From positions 372,001 through 436,000 of the forward strand of contig NZ_JBFAKK010000005.1 of NCBI RefSeq assembly GCF_040655735.1: DNA of 64,000 nucleotides. Direction: 5' to 3'. Shown here piece by piece: positions 1-9,852 of the stretch. The DNA comes from Phytomonospora sp040655735 (GTDB lineage: Bacteria > Actinomycetota > Actinomycetes > Mycobacteriales > Micromonosporaceae). Under the pieces are notes generated by a model that worked only from the letters and a program-made list of their open reading frames with translations, was not told the DNA's origin and did no database searches. The position numbers were made by a program, and so were the translations under genes. The stretch's first letter is position 1, and each line of letters begins with the position of its first letter.

Positions 1-610
1 GCAGCGTCACCTCGACGCCCATCGCCTGGTACGCCCCGGCGAACTCCGCCCCCGTGACACCCGAACCCACGACCACGAGCTTCGTCGGCAGCTCGTCGAG
101 GTCGTAGACCTGCCGCCAGGTGAGGATCCGCTCGCCGTCGGGCTGCGCGTCGCGCAGCACCCGGGGGGTCGCCCCTGTGGCGAGGAGCACGACGTCGGCC
201 TCGATGTCGTGCGGATCACCTTCCGCGGGCGTGACCAGCACCTTGTGCTGGTGCGCCTCGGCCGATCCGGTCAGCGCCGCGCGTCCCGCGATGAACGTGA
301 CACCGGCCTTGACGAGCTTGGCGTGCACGTCCTCCGACTGCGCCACCGCGAGCTGCTTGACCCGCGAATGCACCGACGAGGCGTCGACGGTGATGTCCCC
401 TGTCGACACGCCGAGCCGCGCCGAATTGCGCGCCGCGGTCACCACGCCGGACGACGCGATGAAGGTCTTGCTGGGAATACAGTCCGACAGGACGCACTCG
501 CCGCCGGCGCCCGCCTCCTCGACCACGGTCACGTCCGCGCCGAGTTGTGCGGCGACGAGGGCCGCCTCGTACCCGGCCGGACCTCCGCCGATGATCGCTA
601 TCCGGGTCAC
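1..610 (-). CDS. lpdA: NAD(P)H-quinone dehydrogenase / flavoprotein disulfide reductase, 5' part only
   Basis: The first 203 codons of a FAD/NAD-linked disulfide-reductase family protein; the rest lies beyond the left edge. The GTG start at 610 has a GGAAGG Shine-Dalgarno 7 bases upstream. Residues 6-15 form the FAD Rossmann motif IGGGPAGYEA. Residues 36-48 read GGECVLSDCIPSK, giving a CX4C redox pair (Cys39, Cys44). A second dinucleotide fold (VVVGSGVTGAEFAG) begins at the left edge. The VLSDCIPSKTFIAS stretch is typical of the actinobacterial LpdA (Rv3303c-like) quinone-reductase subfamily rather than lipoamide dehydrogenase. Having both cysteines is unusual for that subfamily as I remember it. 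It is divergent from the GGCT-like gene, with 74 bases between the two start codons. Confidence 0.85.
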   Translation of the reverse strand, partial: MTRIAIIGGGPAGYEAALVAAQLGADVTVVEEAGAGGECVLSDCIPSKTFIASSGVVTAARNSARLGVSTGDITVDASSVHSRVKQLAVAQSEDVHAKLVKAGVTFIAGRAALTGSAEAHQHKVLVTPAEGDPHDIEADVVLLATGATPRVLRDAQPDGERILTWRQVYDLDELPTKLVVVGSGVTGAEFAGAYQAMGVEVTL

Positions 611-672
611 TTCGCTACCTTCCCGCCGGTGTTGTGCGCGTACAAATGCTTCCACGGCATTGTCTCTCAAGC

Positions 673-684
673 TATCGTCGTACA
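673..684 (+). promoter_or_regulatory. -10 element of leaderless promoter for the GGCT-like gene
   Basis: TATCGT at 673-678 lies 6 bases before GTG 685, placing the transcription start on or next to the start codon. The imperfect dyad TACAG-N5-CTGTA at about 681-695 overlaps the same point. Confidence 0.5.
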
Positions 685-1125
685 GTGCCGCTGTATGCCG
701 CGTACGGATCAAACCTCGACCCCGGACGGATGAGGGCCACGTGCCCGCACTCGCCGCTGGTCGGCACTGGATGGCTTGAGGGCTGGCGATTGACCTTCGC
801 CGGCTCCGAACTGGGCTGGGAGGGCTCCCTGGCGACGGTCGTCGAATCGGCCGGTGACCGCGTCTTCTGCGCCCTCTACGACGTCGACACCGTCGACGCG
901 GCCACCCTCGACGAGCTGGAGGGCGCCACCGGCGGCGTCTACCGCAGGCTGCACGCCCACGTCGCGACGCTCAACGGCGATGTGGCCACGTGGATGTACG
1001 TCTTCGACGGCTACGAGGGCGGGCTCCCGTCGAGCTGGTACCTGGCCGAGCTGGCCGCCGCCGCCGAGAAGGCCGGCGCGCCGGAGGACTACGTCGACGC
1101 CATCCGGAAGCGCCCGACCGGCTAG
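685..1125 (+). CDS. gamma-glutamylcyclotransferase-like protein
   Basis: A 146-residue GGCT-fold protein. YGSNL at residues 7-11 is the family's substrate-binding loop, and DELEG near residues 75-79 supplies the expected catalytic glutamate. The C-terminal half keeps the family pattern YVFDGYEGGLPSSWYL. GTG 685 is chosen because it sits 6 bases after a TANNNT element and directly precedes the conserved PLYAAYGSN start; longer forms add an unconserved N-terminus. Family members release 5-oxoproline from gamma-glutamyl amines, but many bacterial members have no proven substrate. Its place beside lpdA matches mycobacterial gene order as I recall it. Confidence 0.8.
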   Translation: MPLYAAYGSNLDPGRMRATCPHSPLVGTGWLEGWRLTFAGSELGWEGSLATVVESAGDRVFCALYDVDTVDAATLDELEGATGGVYRRLHAHVATLNGDVATWMYVFDGYEGGLPSSWYLAELAAAAEKAGAPEDYVDAIRKRPTG

Positions 1126-1229
1126 CCCCCAACTGATACCTTTCCGCGACCGGCCGCGTCCGCACCGCGACCCGGCCGAGACCCGACGCGAGGAACGTCA
1201 CATCCGAGCCCTTAGCCCGGAGGTGCCAC

Positions 1230-2159
1230 ATGCGTCGTCTCGCCCGCGGTCTCGTTCCCGCCGCCCTCGCCGTCCTTCTCCTCGCCGGTTGCTCGGCGGG
1301 GCCCGACGACGCCGACGCGGATTCCGGGGGTGATCCCGCCCCCGCCTCCACAGAGGACCCCGCGGCCGGGGAGGACGGCGCCGAACGGCAGGTCGTCTAC
1401 ACCGGCGAGCTGTCGCTGAGCGCTCCCGACGTGACCTCCGCCGCGCGCCAGGCGATCGAGCTGGTCACCGCCGCCGGCGGCTTCGTCGCCGGCGACCGCC
1501 GCGAACTGGGCGACGGCGCCCGCACGACGCTGACCCTGCGCATCCCGGCCGAGTCCTTCACCGCCACGGTCGAACTCCTGGCCGCGCTGGGCACCGAGGA
1601 GTCGCGGACCCTGTCCACGACCGACGTGACCGAGACCTCCGCCGACCTCGACACCCGCATCGCGACCAAGCGCGCGAGCGTCGAGCGGGTCCGCGAACTC
1701 ATGGAGGACGCCTCCTCGCTGTCCGAAGTGGTCGAACTCGAGGCCGAGCTGACCACGCGCGAGACCGAACTGGCCGAACTCCAGGCCGACAAGCGCGACC
1801 TCACCGACGCCGTCGCCTTCGGCTCGCTGACCCTGCGACTGGACGCGCCGGCCGAGACGAGCGCGGAGTCCCCGACCGCTCCGCCGGGCTTCGGCTCGGG
1901 CCTGGAGTCGGGCTGGGACGGCCTGGTGCTGTTCGGCGCGGTGGCGCTGACGATCCTCGGCTTCATGCTGCCGTTCCTGGCCGTCGTGGGCGTGCCGCTC
2001 GCGGCGGTGTGGACGTGGTCCCGCCGCCGTCGAGGGCTGCCCGTGCTCAGGCGCAAGGTCGGGCGCCCGGTCCAGCCGCCCCCGCCGGACGCGCCGGCGG
2101 AGGCGCCGGCGGGCAAGGCCGGCGAGGCGAAGCCGCCGTGGGGGACCGGGCGCTTCTAG
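1230..2159 (+). CDS. DUF4349 lipoprotein with C-terminal membrane anchor
   Basis: A 309-residue envelope protein. The N-terminus has a basic start, a hydrophobic stretch and lipobox LLAGC (Cys about 21), so a lipidated signal peptide is predicted. A low-complexity acidic linker follows, then the DUF4349 region (about residues 55-205) with the typical VVYTGELSLS strand and a predicted coiled coil around residues 150-200 (repeated E/L heptads). A hydrophobic segment at about 228-255 and a basic Pro-rich tail end the protein, so both ends may be membrane-attached. Shine-Dalgarno GGAGGTG precedes ATG 1230. The stop codon overlaps that of the convergent DoxX gene by 4 bases. Function is unknown. 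Confidence 0.85.
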   Translation: MRRLARGLVPAALAVLLLAGCSAGPDDADADSGGDPAPASTEDPAAGEDGAERQVVYTGELSLSAPDVTSAARQAIELVTAAGGFVAGDRRELGDGARTTLTLRIPAESFTATVELLAALGTEESRTLSTTDVTETSADLDTRIATKRASVERVRELMEDASSLSEVVELEAELTTRETELAELQADKRDLTDAVAFGSLTLRLDAPAETSAESPTAPPGFGSGLESGWDGLVLFGAVALTILGFMLPFLAVVGVPLAAVWTWSRRRRGLPVLRRKVGRPVQPPPPDAPAEAPAGKAGEAKPPWGTGRF

Positions 2160-2536
2160 AATGCGTAGGGCCCGAAGCGACCCCACGCCACGAAGAGGTT
2201 CAGGGCGAGGTAGATCAGGTCGACGACCATCAGCTTGTACTCGCCGCGCCGGACGCGCACGATCGTCGCGCCGATCATGATCACGGCCAGCCCGGAGGCG
2301 GCCAGCGGGACCAGGATCGGGGCGATGTCGAGCAGCGCGGGCAGGATCAGGCCGATCGCGCCGAGCACCTCCAGCGCGCCGATGGCCTTCACGCCGGCCG
2401 AACTGAACTGCTCGGTCCAGGCGGCGCTGGCGCCCGCGGCGGCCAGCCTCCGCTTCGAGACGATCACCTTGCCCGCGCCCCCGGCCAGGTAGGCGGCGGC
2501 GAGCACTCCGGCGACGATCCACAGGGCGATGTTCAT
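2156..2536 (-). CDS. DoxX-like four-helix membrane protein
   Basis: A 126-residue hydrophobic protein with four predicted membrane helices, typical of the DoxX/SURF4-like superfamily. A GAALEVLGAIGLILPALL-type second helix and the C-terminal WGRFGPYAF ending are clear. The start ATG 2536 has a strong TAGGAGAA Shine-Dalgarno. A paralogue with the same ending lies at 21093-21464, there under an evident TetR-type regulator. Members are linked to thiol/redox or membrane homeostasis, but no activity can be read from the sequence. Confidence 0.85.
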   Translation of the reverse strand: MNIALWIVAGVLAAAYLAGGAGKVIVSKRRLAAAGASAAWTEQFSSAGVKAIGALEVLGAIGLILPALLDIAPILVPLAASGLAVIMIGATIVRVRRGEYKLMVVDLIYLALNLFVAWGRFGPYAF

Positions 2537-2691
2537 GGCGGTTCTCCTAGAGCGTGTCGTTCACGGCTGTTCGGAGATGAGACGGGGCCCGCGCGACATT
2601 CGTGACACGGCCCGGCCGCGCACATGACAGTGGCCGGTGGGCCACTCCGGCACCACCGGCCACCGATCCTTGCGGCGTTCGAGCGCGAGCC

Positions 2692-3942
2692 CTAGAACGC
2701 CGCCGAACTCACCGCCGCCATCGCGGTGTGCGTCATGACCCGCACGCCCGTCGCGATGGCCGACTCGTCGACGTCGAAGTCGCCCTGGTGCAGGTCGAGC
2801 GCCTGTCCGGCGCGTCCCACGCCCAGCCGCGCCATCGCGCCGGGCACCTGCTCCAGGTACCAGGCGAAGTCCTCGCCGCCCATGCTGATCGGCGACTCGG
2901 TGACCCGGTCCTCGCCTAGCGCGGCCGCGGCGGCACCGGCGAAGATCGCGGTGGCCACCCGGTCGTTGACGACCGGCGGGACGCCTTGCGTGTACTCGAT
3001 CTCGGCGGTCGCGCCGGTGGCGGCGACCACGTCGCGGATGAGCTGCTCGACCATGCCCGGCACGGTCTTCCACGCGTTGCGGTCGAGCATCCGCACGGTT
3101 CCGCGCACGACGCCTTCCTGCGGGATGGCGTTGGCGGCCTGTCCGGCCTGGATCGCGCCGAACACCAGCGCCACGCCGATCCGCGGGTCGAGGCGGCGGT
3201 TGAGCAGCGCCGGCACGTCGACGACCACACGCGACAGGGCGTGCACCAGGTCGGTGGTCAGGTGGGGCCGGGACGTGTGCCCGCCGCGACCCGACAGCCG
3301 CACCTCCAGCATGTCGGAGGCCGCCGTCAGCGGCCCCGAGCGCATGCCGATCATCCCCGCGGGCAGCCGCGGGTCGCAGTGCAGCGCGTAGATGGCCGCG
3401 ACGTCGTCGAGTGCTCCCGCGCGCATCATCACCGGCGCGCCCGAGGGGAACTTCTCCTCGCTGGGCTGGAACACCAGCCGCACCCGGCCGGGGAGCTCAC
3501 CGCGCGCGGCGAGGTCGGCCAGCATCAGGCCGGTCCCCAGGATGACCGTGGTGTGCACGTCGTGTCCACACGCGTGACAGGCCCCGTCGACGGTCGAGCG
3601 GTAGGGCACGTCCTTCGGGTCGACGATCGGCAGCGCGTCCATGTCGCCCCGCAGGGCGATCGCGCGGTCGCCCTCACCGATGTCGCAGAGCACGCCGTTG
3701 CCGCCGGGAATGAGCCGTGGCGTGAGTCCGGCGGCCGAAAGCCGCTCGGCCACATAGGCCGCGGTGCCGTGTTCCTCGCCCGAGAGTTCGGGGTGCATGT
3801 GGAAGTGGCGGCGGATCCGGACGAGTTCCTCGGCGTGAGCGGCCAGCCAGGCGTCGAGGCGACCCGGCAACGGGTCACCGTCGGCGACCGGCCCGAATGG
3901 GGCGGGCATCGGCTCTGCGGAGAGTGTCGACGTGATAGTCAC
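2692..3942 (-). CDS. M20D family metal-dependent amidohydrolase
   Basis: A 416-residue protein of the IAA-amino-acid hydrolase / N-acyl-amino-acid amidohydrolase group. Metal-site residues are visible: HACGHDVHTT near residue 120 (Cys and His ligands), QPSEEK near 160 (catalytic and ligand Glu), ALHCDP, and a C-terminal LHQGDFDVDESA with the last His ligand. The dimerisation domain (about 195-310) lies in the middle. GTG 3942 is preferred because GAAGG lies about 10 bases upstream; an upstream reading frame to 4245 lacks conservation. It probably deacylates an N-acyl amino acid or peptide. It corresponds to the AmiA/AmiB position in mycobacterial gene order (recalled, not checked). Confidence 0.85.
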   Translation of the reverse strand: MTITSTLSAEPMPAPFGPVADGDPLPGRLDAWLAAHAEELVRIRRHFHMHPELSGEEHGTAAYVAERLSAAGLTPRLIPGGNGVLCDIGEGDRAIALRGDMDALPIVDPKDVPYRSTVDGACHACGHDVHTTVILGTGLMLADLAARGELPGRVRLVFQPSEEKFPSGAPVMMRAGALDDVAAIYALHCDPRLPAGMIGMRSGPLTAASDMLEVRLSGRGGHTSRPHLTTDLVHALSRVVVDVPALLNRRLDPRIGVALVFGAIQAGQAANAIPQEGVVRGTVRMLDRNAWKTVPGMVEQLIRDVVAATGATAEIEYTQGVPPVVNDRVATAIFAGAAAAALGEDRVTESPISMGGEDFAWYLEQVPGAMARLGVGRAGQALDLHQGDFDVDESAIATGVRVMTHTAMAAVSSAAF

Positions 3943-4265
3943 GGTGTGGGTACCTTCGTACTGGATTGAATGGACTTGAGGTCGGACTCCATGGCTCTTT
4001 GCGGCATGGCTCGAAACGTTGTCGCAATGTTGAGTGCCGTGCGGGTCTTCGGTCATGTGTGCGTCTACAAAAGACTCGACCAGCCTAGACCGCCGCTGAT
4101 TACTGTCCGCATTGGGCAGTCGATTGGCGTCCGCGCTGTCCGAGGGTCTCTCGGGACGCTTGGCCGCCCGCGGCCCGCGGTCGGATACGTCGCGGGCCTG
4201 TTTTCGCTTGTGGTGCGGTTGCACTGAGCTTGCCACCTGTCCCACACCTCCAATAACGGTTCACA

Positions 4266-4286
4266 AGCCGATCAAGTTACGGCTTG
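4266..4286. repeat. Hairpin AAGCCG-N9-CGGCTT
   Basis: A perfect 6-bp inverted repeat with a 9-base AT-rich loop inside the low-GC island. It lies immediately before a second dyad at 4288-4301. Confidence 0.5.
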
Positions 4287-4287
4287 A

Positions 4288-4301
4288 ACGGTCAACCGTT
4301 G
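4288..4301. promoter_or_regulatory. Operator-like palindrome AACGGT-CA-ACCGTT
   Basis: A perfect 14-base dyad with a 2-base centre, of the size expected for a dimeric HTH regulator. The neighbouring small LuxR-HTH gene (4471-4779) is a possible binder, by position only. Confidence 0.45.
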
Positions 4302-4347
4302 GTGGGACGACGGTGTCGGCGGATCGTGACGGTGCTTCGCAATCAAA

Positions 4348-4395
4348 CTACGTTGAGTAATCTCCACTTATGAATTCTTACTCATCACAACGTAG
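4348..4395. repeat. Long interrupted inverted repeat around an AT-rich centre
   Basis: Arms CTACGTTG (4348-4355) and CAACGTAG (4388-4395) pair perfectly. An inner pair GAGTAA (4355-4360) / TTACTC (4378-4383) extends the stem, with a 4-base bulge on the right arm and a 17-base loop containing GAATTC. It could be a transcript hairpin or a dyad protein-binding site. Confidence 0.5.
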
Positions 4396-4430
4396 AGCCG
4401 TCGCACAACGGGTCCGTGCATTAAGGCACT

Positions 4431-4471
4431 GAGTGCAATTATCTTCGCACCGAGTGGCAATTGATCTTTGC
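4431..4471. repeat. Imperfect direct repeat, about 20 bp twice
   Basis: GAGTGCAATTATCTTCGC at 4431-4448 is followed by GAGTGGCAATTGATCTTTGC at 4452-4471. The second copy runs into the stop codon of the small HTH gene. The 21-base period is two helical turns, compatible with tandem binding sites. Confidence 0.5.
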
Positions 4472-4779
4472 TATTCGCTGATACGGCGGCGCCAGTAGGG
4501 GCTCTCCTGTGGCCGCTCCCGTTGGAGCCTCTCCCAGAGGCGGCCCAGTTCGAACGCTACCGCGAACCTCGACCTGGCTCCCAACATCACCGCCAGACCC
4601 GCCACATCCCGTTGAACCGTCCGTCGCCCGCACCCCACCTCCCGGGCGACCCGCTCGTCGTCGTGGCCCGACCACAGCAGGTACGCCACCTTCACGTGCC
4701 GGGGAGAAACCCGCACGCCCAGCAGGACGCTCGCGCGCTCGGACAGCTCCCGGTAGAACGCTTCGTCCTCCCTCGTCAT
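4471..4779 (-). CDS. Small LuxR-type helix-turn-helix protein
   Basis: A 102-residue protein. Residues about 30-85 match the LuxR/GerE C-terminal DNA-binding pattern: a first helix around LLWSGHDDERVAREVG, a recognition helix CGRRTVQRDVAGLAVML and the typical GARSRFAVAFELGRL ending. No receiver or ligand domain precedes it, so it is a stand-alone HTH. The ATG has only a weak CAGG Shine-Dalgarno. It lies upstream of the repeat-rich low-GC island on the same strand as the amidohydrolase and may bind there (inference). Confidence 0.6.
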   Translation of the reverse strand: MTREDEAFYRELSERASVLLGVRVSPRHVKVAYLLWSGHDDERVAREVGCGRRTVQRDVAGLAVMLGARSRFAVAFELGRLWERLQRERPQESPYWRRRISE

Positions 4780-4920
4780 CCTGTCTGTCTAACACGCTCA
4801 TACCCAGGTGTCCCGTTCGTTACTCCGCGTACGCCGTTCGGCGACTTCGCGCCAGGCCTCTTCCGTCCGCATGTGAGCCGATCTAGCGTTTGCCACCCGT
4901 GCCCCGAAAGGACCGCCCCG

Positions 4921-6143
4921 GTGACCGACGCCCTCGCCGAGCGCTCACGCGCCCCGCTGAACATCGTGCTGGCCTCCACGGCGGTGAACGTCTTCGGCAG
5001 CGCGGTGACGGTCGTCGCGGTCCCGCTGCTGGTCTTGCACCTGACCGGCTCGGCGTTCCACCTCGGCCTCGTCGGCGCCTTCGAGGCCGTCGGCCTCGTC
5101 GCCGGGAACACCTTCGGCGGCGCCCTCGCCGACCGCTTCGGCGCCCGCCGGACCGCCGTCGCCGGAAGCCTGTCGGCAGCGCTGGTGCTCACGCTCATCC
5201 CGCTGCTCGACCGGCTCGGCCCGCTCAACGTCGGCGTGCTCTGCGCGATCGGGATGGTCGCCAACGCCTGCGGGAGCACCGGCGGCATGGCCCGCCGGGG
5301 CCTGGTCAACCAGGTCGCCGAGGACGCCGGCGTCAACGTCGACCGCGCCGAGAGCGCCTACCAGTTCCTGCTCAACGCCGGCTACGTCGGCGGCCTCGCC
5401 CTGGCCGGCCTGCTCGCCGCGGCGGTGGACCTGGCGACGCTCATCTGGATCGACGCCGGCAGCTTCGCGCTGACCGCGCTCGTCGTGGCATGCGTCCGCT
5501 ACGCGCCCAAGCCCGGCGTGGCCGCCGCCGGCGGCAGCCTCCTGCGCGACTGGCTCGACGGCCTGCGCACCGCCTGGCGGGAACCACCGGTGCGCCTGGC
5601 CCTGCTGGCCGGCTGCGCCATCTCGGGCATCGCCGCGGCCATGGGGACGGTCGTGCTGCCGCTGTACGGCGTCCGGACCGGCGCGCCCGAAGGCGGTCTC
5701 GGCTGGCTGCTCGGCGCCAGCACGCTCGGCTCACTGCTCGGGCTCGGCCTCTACACGCTCATGGTCGACCGCGTCGCGCGCTGGAAGGCGCTGCTGGCCT
5801 GCCTCGCCGCCGAAGGCGTCGCGATGCTCGCCTTCGTGGCCGTCCCCGTCTTCGGCGCGCGACTGGCCTTCCTCGCCCTCGCCGGGCTCGGCAGCGGCCC
5901 GGTCGTCCCGCTCGTCATGTCGCTGATCCGGCGCTTCACGCCGGCGACCATGCACGGGCGCGTGCTCGGGCTGTTCTTCGCCGCCGCCACCGGACTGTCG
6001 CCGCTGGCCAACCTCGCCGTCGGCGGCGTGCTGGAGTTCGCGCCACTGTGGACGGTCCCGGCCTTCCAGGGCGTGGTCCTGCTCGCCCTGGCGGTGCCGC
6101 TGGGGCTGCGCATGCGCAGCGCCATGACGGACCTGGAGTCGCG

Positions 6144-6168
<25 letters not shown>
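4921..6168 (+). CDS. Major facilitator superfamily transporter
   Basis: A 415-residue polytopic protein with about 12 predicted helices. The loop between helices 2 and 3 has the MFS signature as GGALADRFGARR (about residues 61-72). Early strands resemble the actinobacterial macrolide-efflux/enterobactin-exporter-like group (LTGSAFHLGLVGAFEAVGLV region). GTG 4921 has GAAAGGA at 4906-4912 as Shine-Dalgarno. Its 3' end overlaps the convergent mutase gene by 25 bases. Substrate unknown. Confidence 0.85.
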
Positions 6169-7727
<1,559 letters not shown>

Positions 7728-7740
7728 GGCGCTGATAGTA
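7728..7740 (-). promoter_or_regulatory. -10 element of leaderless promoter for the mutase gene
   Basis: On the minus strand TACTAT (7740-7735) precedes ATG 7727 by 7 bases. There is no Shine-Dalgarno in the gap. Confidence 0.55.
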
Positions 7741-7825
7741 GGGGCGGCCTCGGGCGGCTGGCGGCCGGTGGGCACAATGGCGCGGTTCCGCCACAATGGG
7801 ACCCTCGCCCCTCGGAGGAAGCATC

Positions 7826-9790
7826 GTGACTCAGCACACCCCCGTGCCCGAAGACGGACGGGCTGTCGTCGGCGCGACGATCGCCGGACGTTACGAGCTG
7901 CGCGCCCCCATCGGCGACGGCGGCATGGGAGCCGTCTGGCGGGCCCACGACGGCCTGCTCCAGCGTGACGTCGCCGTCAAGGAGGTCCTGCTCCCGCCCG
8001 AGCTGCCGGCCGCCGAGCGCGACACGCTCGTCGAGCGCACGCTGCGCGAAGCGCGCGCGGCCGCGGCTCTCTCGCACGCGTCGGTGATCCGCGTCTTCGA
8101 CGTCATCACCGAAGGCGGGCGCCCCTGGATCATCATGGAGCTGCTCCAGGCCCGCAGCCTCGCCGACATCCTCAAGGAGGACGGCCCGATGCCGCCCCGC
8201 GTGGTGGCCAAGATCGGCCTTTCCATGCTCGGCGCTCTGGAAGCAGCGCACGCCGCAGGGATTCTGCACCGCGACGTCAAGCCCGGCAACGTGCTCATCA
8301 GCTCCGACGGCCGCTGTGTCCTGTCGGACTTCGGCGTCGCCCGCACCAACCAGCCCTCGAACCTGACCACGCCCGGCATGGTCCTCGGCTCGGCCCACTA
8401 CATCGCCCCCGAACGCGCCACCGGCGGCCAGATCGGCCCCGCCAGCGACCTCTTCTCCCTCGGTGTGACCCTCTACGCCGCCGTGGAGGGCCGGCCGCCC
8501 TTCGACCGCGCCAACGCGCTGGCGACGATGCAGGCCGTCGTGCACGACCCGCCGGAGTCCCCGCGCCGCGCGGGGCCGCTGATGGCGATCCTCGGCGGGC
8601 TGCTCGACAAGGACCCGCACCGCCGCTGGACCGTCGAGCAGACCCGCGCGGCGATCCAGCAGCTTCTCGGCGGCGCCGGGCCGCTGGCGTCGCAGGCCGT
8701 CGACGGTCTCACCGACCTGCACCGCGTCATCCCGCAGCAGCCTTCCCGGCCGGTGTCCTCGCCGCCGGTGTCGGGCGCGCCCGTCTCGGCCGTCCCGGTG
8801 TCGGGCATGCCGACCTCCGCGCCGCCTATGTTCCAGCAGCCGCGCCCCGAGGCCGCCTTCGAGTCGACGGCCGCCCATCCGGCCCCCTCGCCGAACAGCG
8901 GCGCTTACGAGCAGGCCCACCCGTTCAGCCCGCCCGCGCCGCCGCAGGGCGGCTACGGGGAGCAGACCCGTCCCTTCACCCCGCCGCAGCCCTCGCACGG
9001 CGGCTACGGCGAGGAGACGCGGCCGTTCATGCCTCCGCAGCCGGCCTATGCCCCGTCGCAGCACCAGTCGTCCCCGTACGGACCTCCGCAGGGCCAGTTC
9101 CCGCCGCAGACCCCGAACTACCCGCCGATGCCCGGTCAGGGCGGCGGCGGAGAGAAGCCGGGCGGCGTCGGCGGCCTTCTGGAGACCGCGAAGAAGCACA
9201 CGAAGCCGTGGATGCTGGCCGTCGCGGCCGGCGTCGTGGTCGTCGCGCTGATCATCGGCGTGACGAGCATGCTCGGCGGCGGGGACGAGGACAACCCCGG
9301 CGGCGCGACCCCGACGGGCAACGACGGTTCGAACACCGCCGCCGAGGCCGATCTCTACACCAGCCCGGACGGCGACTACACGGTCAACGTGCCCAAGGGC
9401 TGGACGATCGTGCCGAACGGCGGCAACGTCATCGATTGCAAGGATCCCGCCAACGCGGACCGCTGGATCCGCTTCAACGTCACCAAGGAGAAGTCCGCTC
9501 CGGACAAGCTGCTCACCAGCGCCGCCGCGGGGCTCGACGGCGGCGAGTTCAAGAAGGACAGCCTCAAGCAGCTCAAGCTGGAGCCCATCACCTTCGGCGG
9601 GCACGAGGGCACGGTCATCGAGTACACCGGCATCCGCGACAAGGACGACGTGGTCCGGCACGCGCTGTGGGCGATCATCAAGGTCGACGGCGTGAACTAC
9701 CACATCTACCTCTCGGTTCCCGACGACACCTTCGCCGACAGTCAGGCCGTGTTCGACCAGGCGGTGGCCTCCTACGAGCTCGTCGAGTAA
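7826..9790 (+). CDS. Membrane-anchored Ser/Thr protein kinase (Pkn type)
   Basis: A 654-residue Hanks-type kinase. The kinase domain spans about 20-285: GDGGMGAVW (glycine loop, about 30), AVKEV (catalytic Lys, about 51), HRDVKPGN (about 148), DFG (about 168), activation-loop LTTPGM followed by GSAHYIAPE. A Pro/Gln-rich linker contains three near-repeats of the form GGYGEETRPFxPPQ, each with a potentially phosphorylated Thr. One membrane helix (about 461-486) precedes a roughly 165-residue external domain without PASTA repeats, containing one cysteine. GTG 7826 has GGAGGA at 7814-7819. It is divergent from the mutase gene. The external domain presumably senses an envelope signal. Confidence 0.9.
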   Translation: MTQHTPVPEDGRAVVGATIAGRYELRAPIGDGGMGAVWRAHDGLLQRDVAVKEVLLPPELPAAERDTLVERTLREARAAAALSHASVIRVFDVITEGGRPWIIMELLQARSLADILKEDGPMPPRVVAKIGLSMLGALEAAHAAGILHRDVKPGNVLISSDGRCVLSDFGVARTNQPSNLTTPGMVLGSAHYIAPERATGGQIGPASDLFSLGVTLYAAVEGRPPFDRANALATMQAVVHDPPESPRRAGPLMAILGGLLDKDPHRRWTVEQTRAAIQQLLGGAGPLASQAVDGLTDLHRVIPQQPSRPVSSPPVSGAPVSAVPVSGMPTSAPPMFQQPRPEAAFESTAAHPAPSPNSGAYEQAHPFSPPAPPQGGYGEQTRPFTPPQPSHGGYGEETRPFMPPQPAYAPSQHQSSPYGPPQGQFPPQTPNYPPMPGQGGGGEKPGGVGGLLETAKKHTKPWMLAVAAGVVVVALIIGVTSMLGGGDEDNPGGATPTGNDGSNTAAEADLYTSPDGDYTVNVPKGWTIVPNGGNVIDCKDPANADRWIRFNVTKEKSAPDKLLTSAAAGLDGGEFKKDSLKQLKLEPITFGGHEGTVIEYTGIRDKDDVVRHALWAIIKVDGVNYHIYLSVPDDTFADSQAVFDQAVASYELVE

Positions 9791-9802
9791 CGGCCTTTAC
9801 GC

Positions 9803-9823
9803 GTGGTGCCACCCAGGCACCAC
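9803..9823 (+). terminator. Hairpin between the kinase and pmmB
   Basis: GTGGTGCC (9803-9810), loop ACCCA, GGCACCAC (9816-9823): a perfect 8-bp stem 12 bases after the kinase stop. It has no T-tract, as is common in actinomycetes. Confidence 0.5.
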
Positions 9824-9852
9824 TCGTGTGTCCGTTATGCGAACATGCACGC

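Larger units (their letters stand above)
3943..4470. other. Low-GC intergenic island rich in inverted and direct repeats
   Basis: About 530 bases between the amidohydrolase and the small HTH gene, clearly more A+T-rich than its surroundings, especially 4250-4470. No convincing gene is present; the short reading frames at 3970-4253 lack codon bias and homology. It holds the dyads at 4266-4286, 4288-4301 and 4348-4395 and the direct repeat at 4431-4471 listed separately, so it looks regulatory. Confidence 0.6.
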
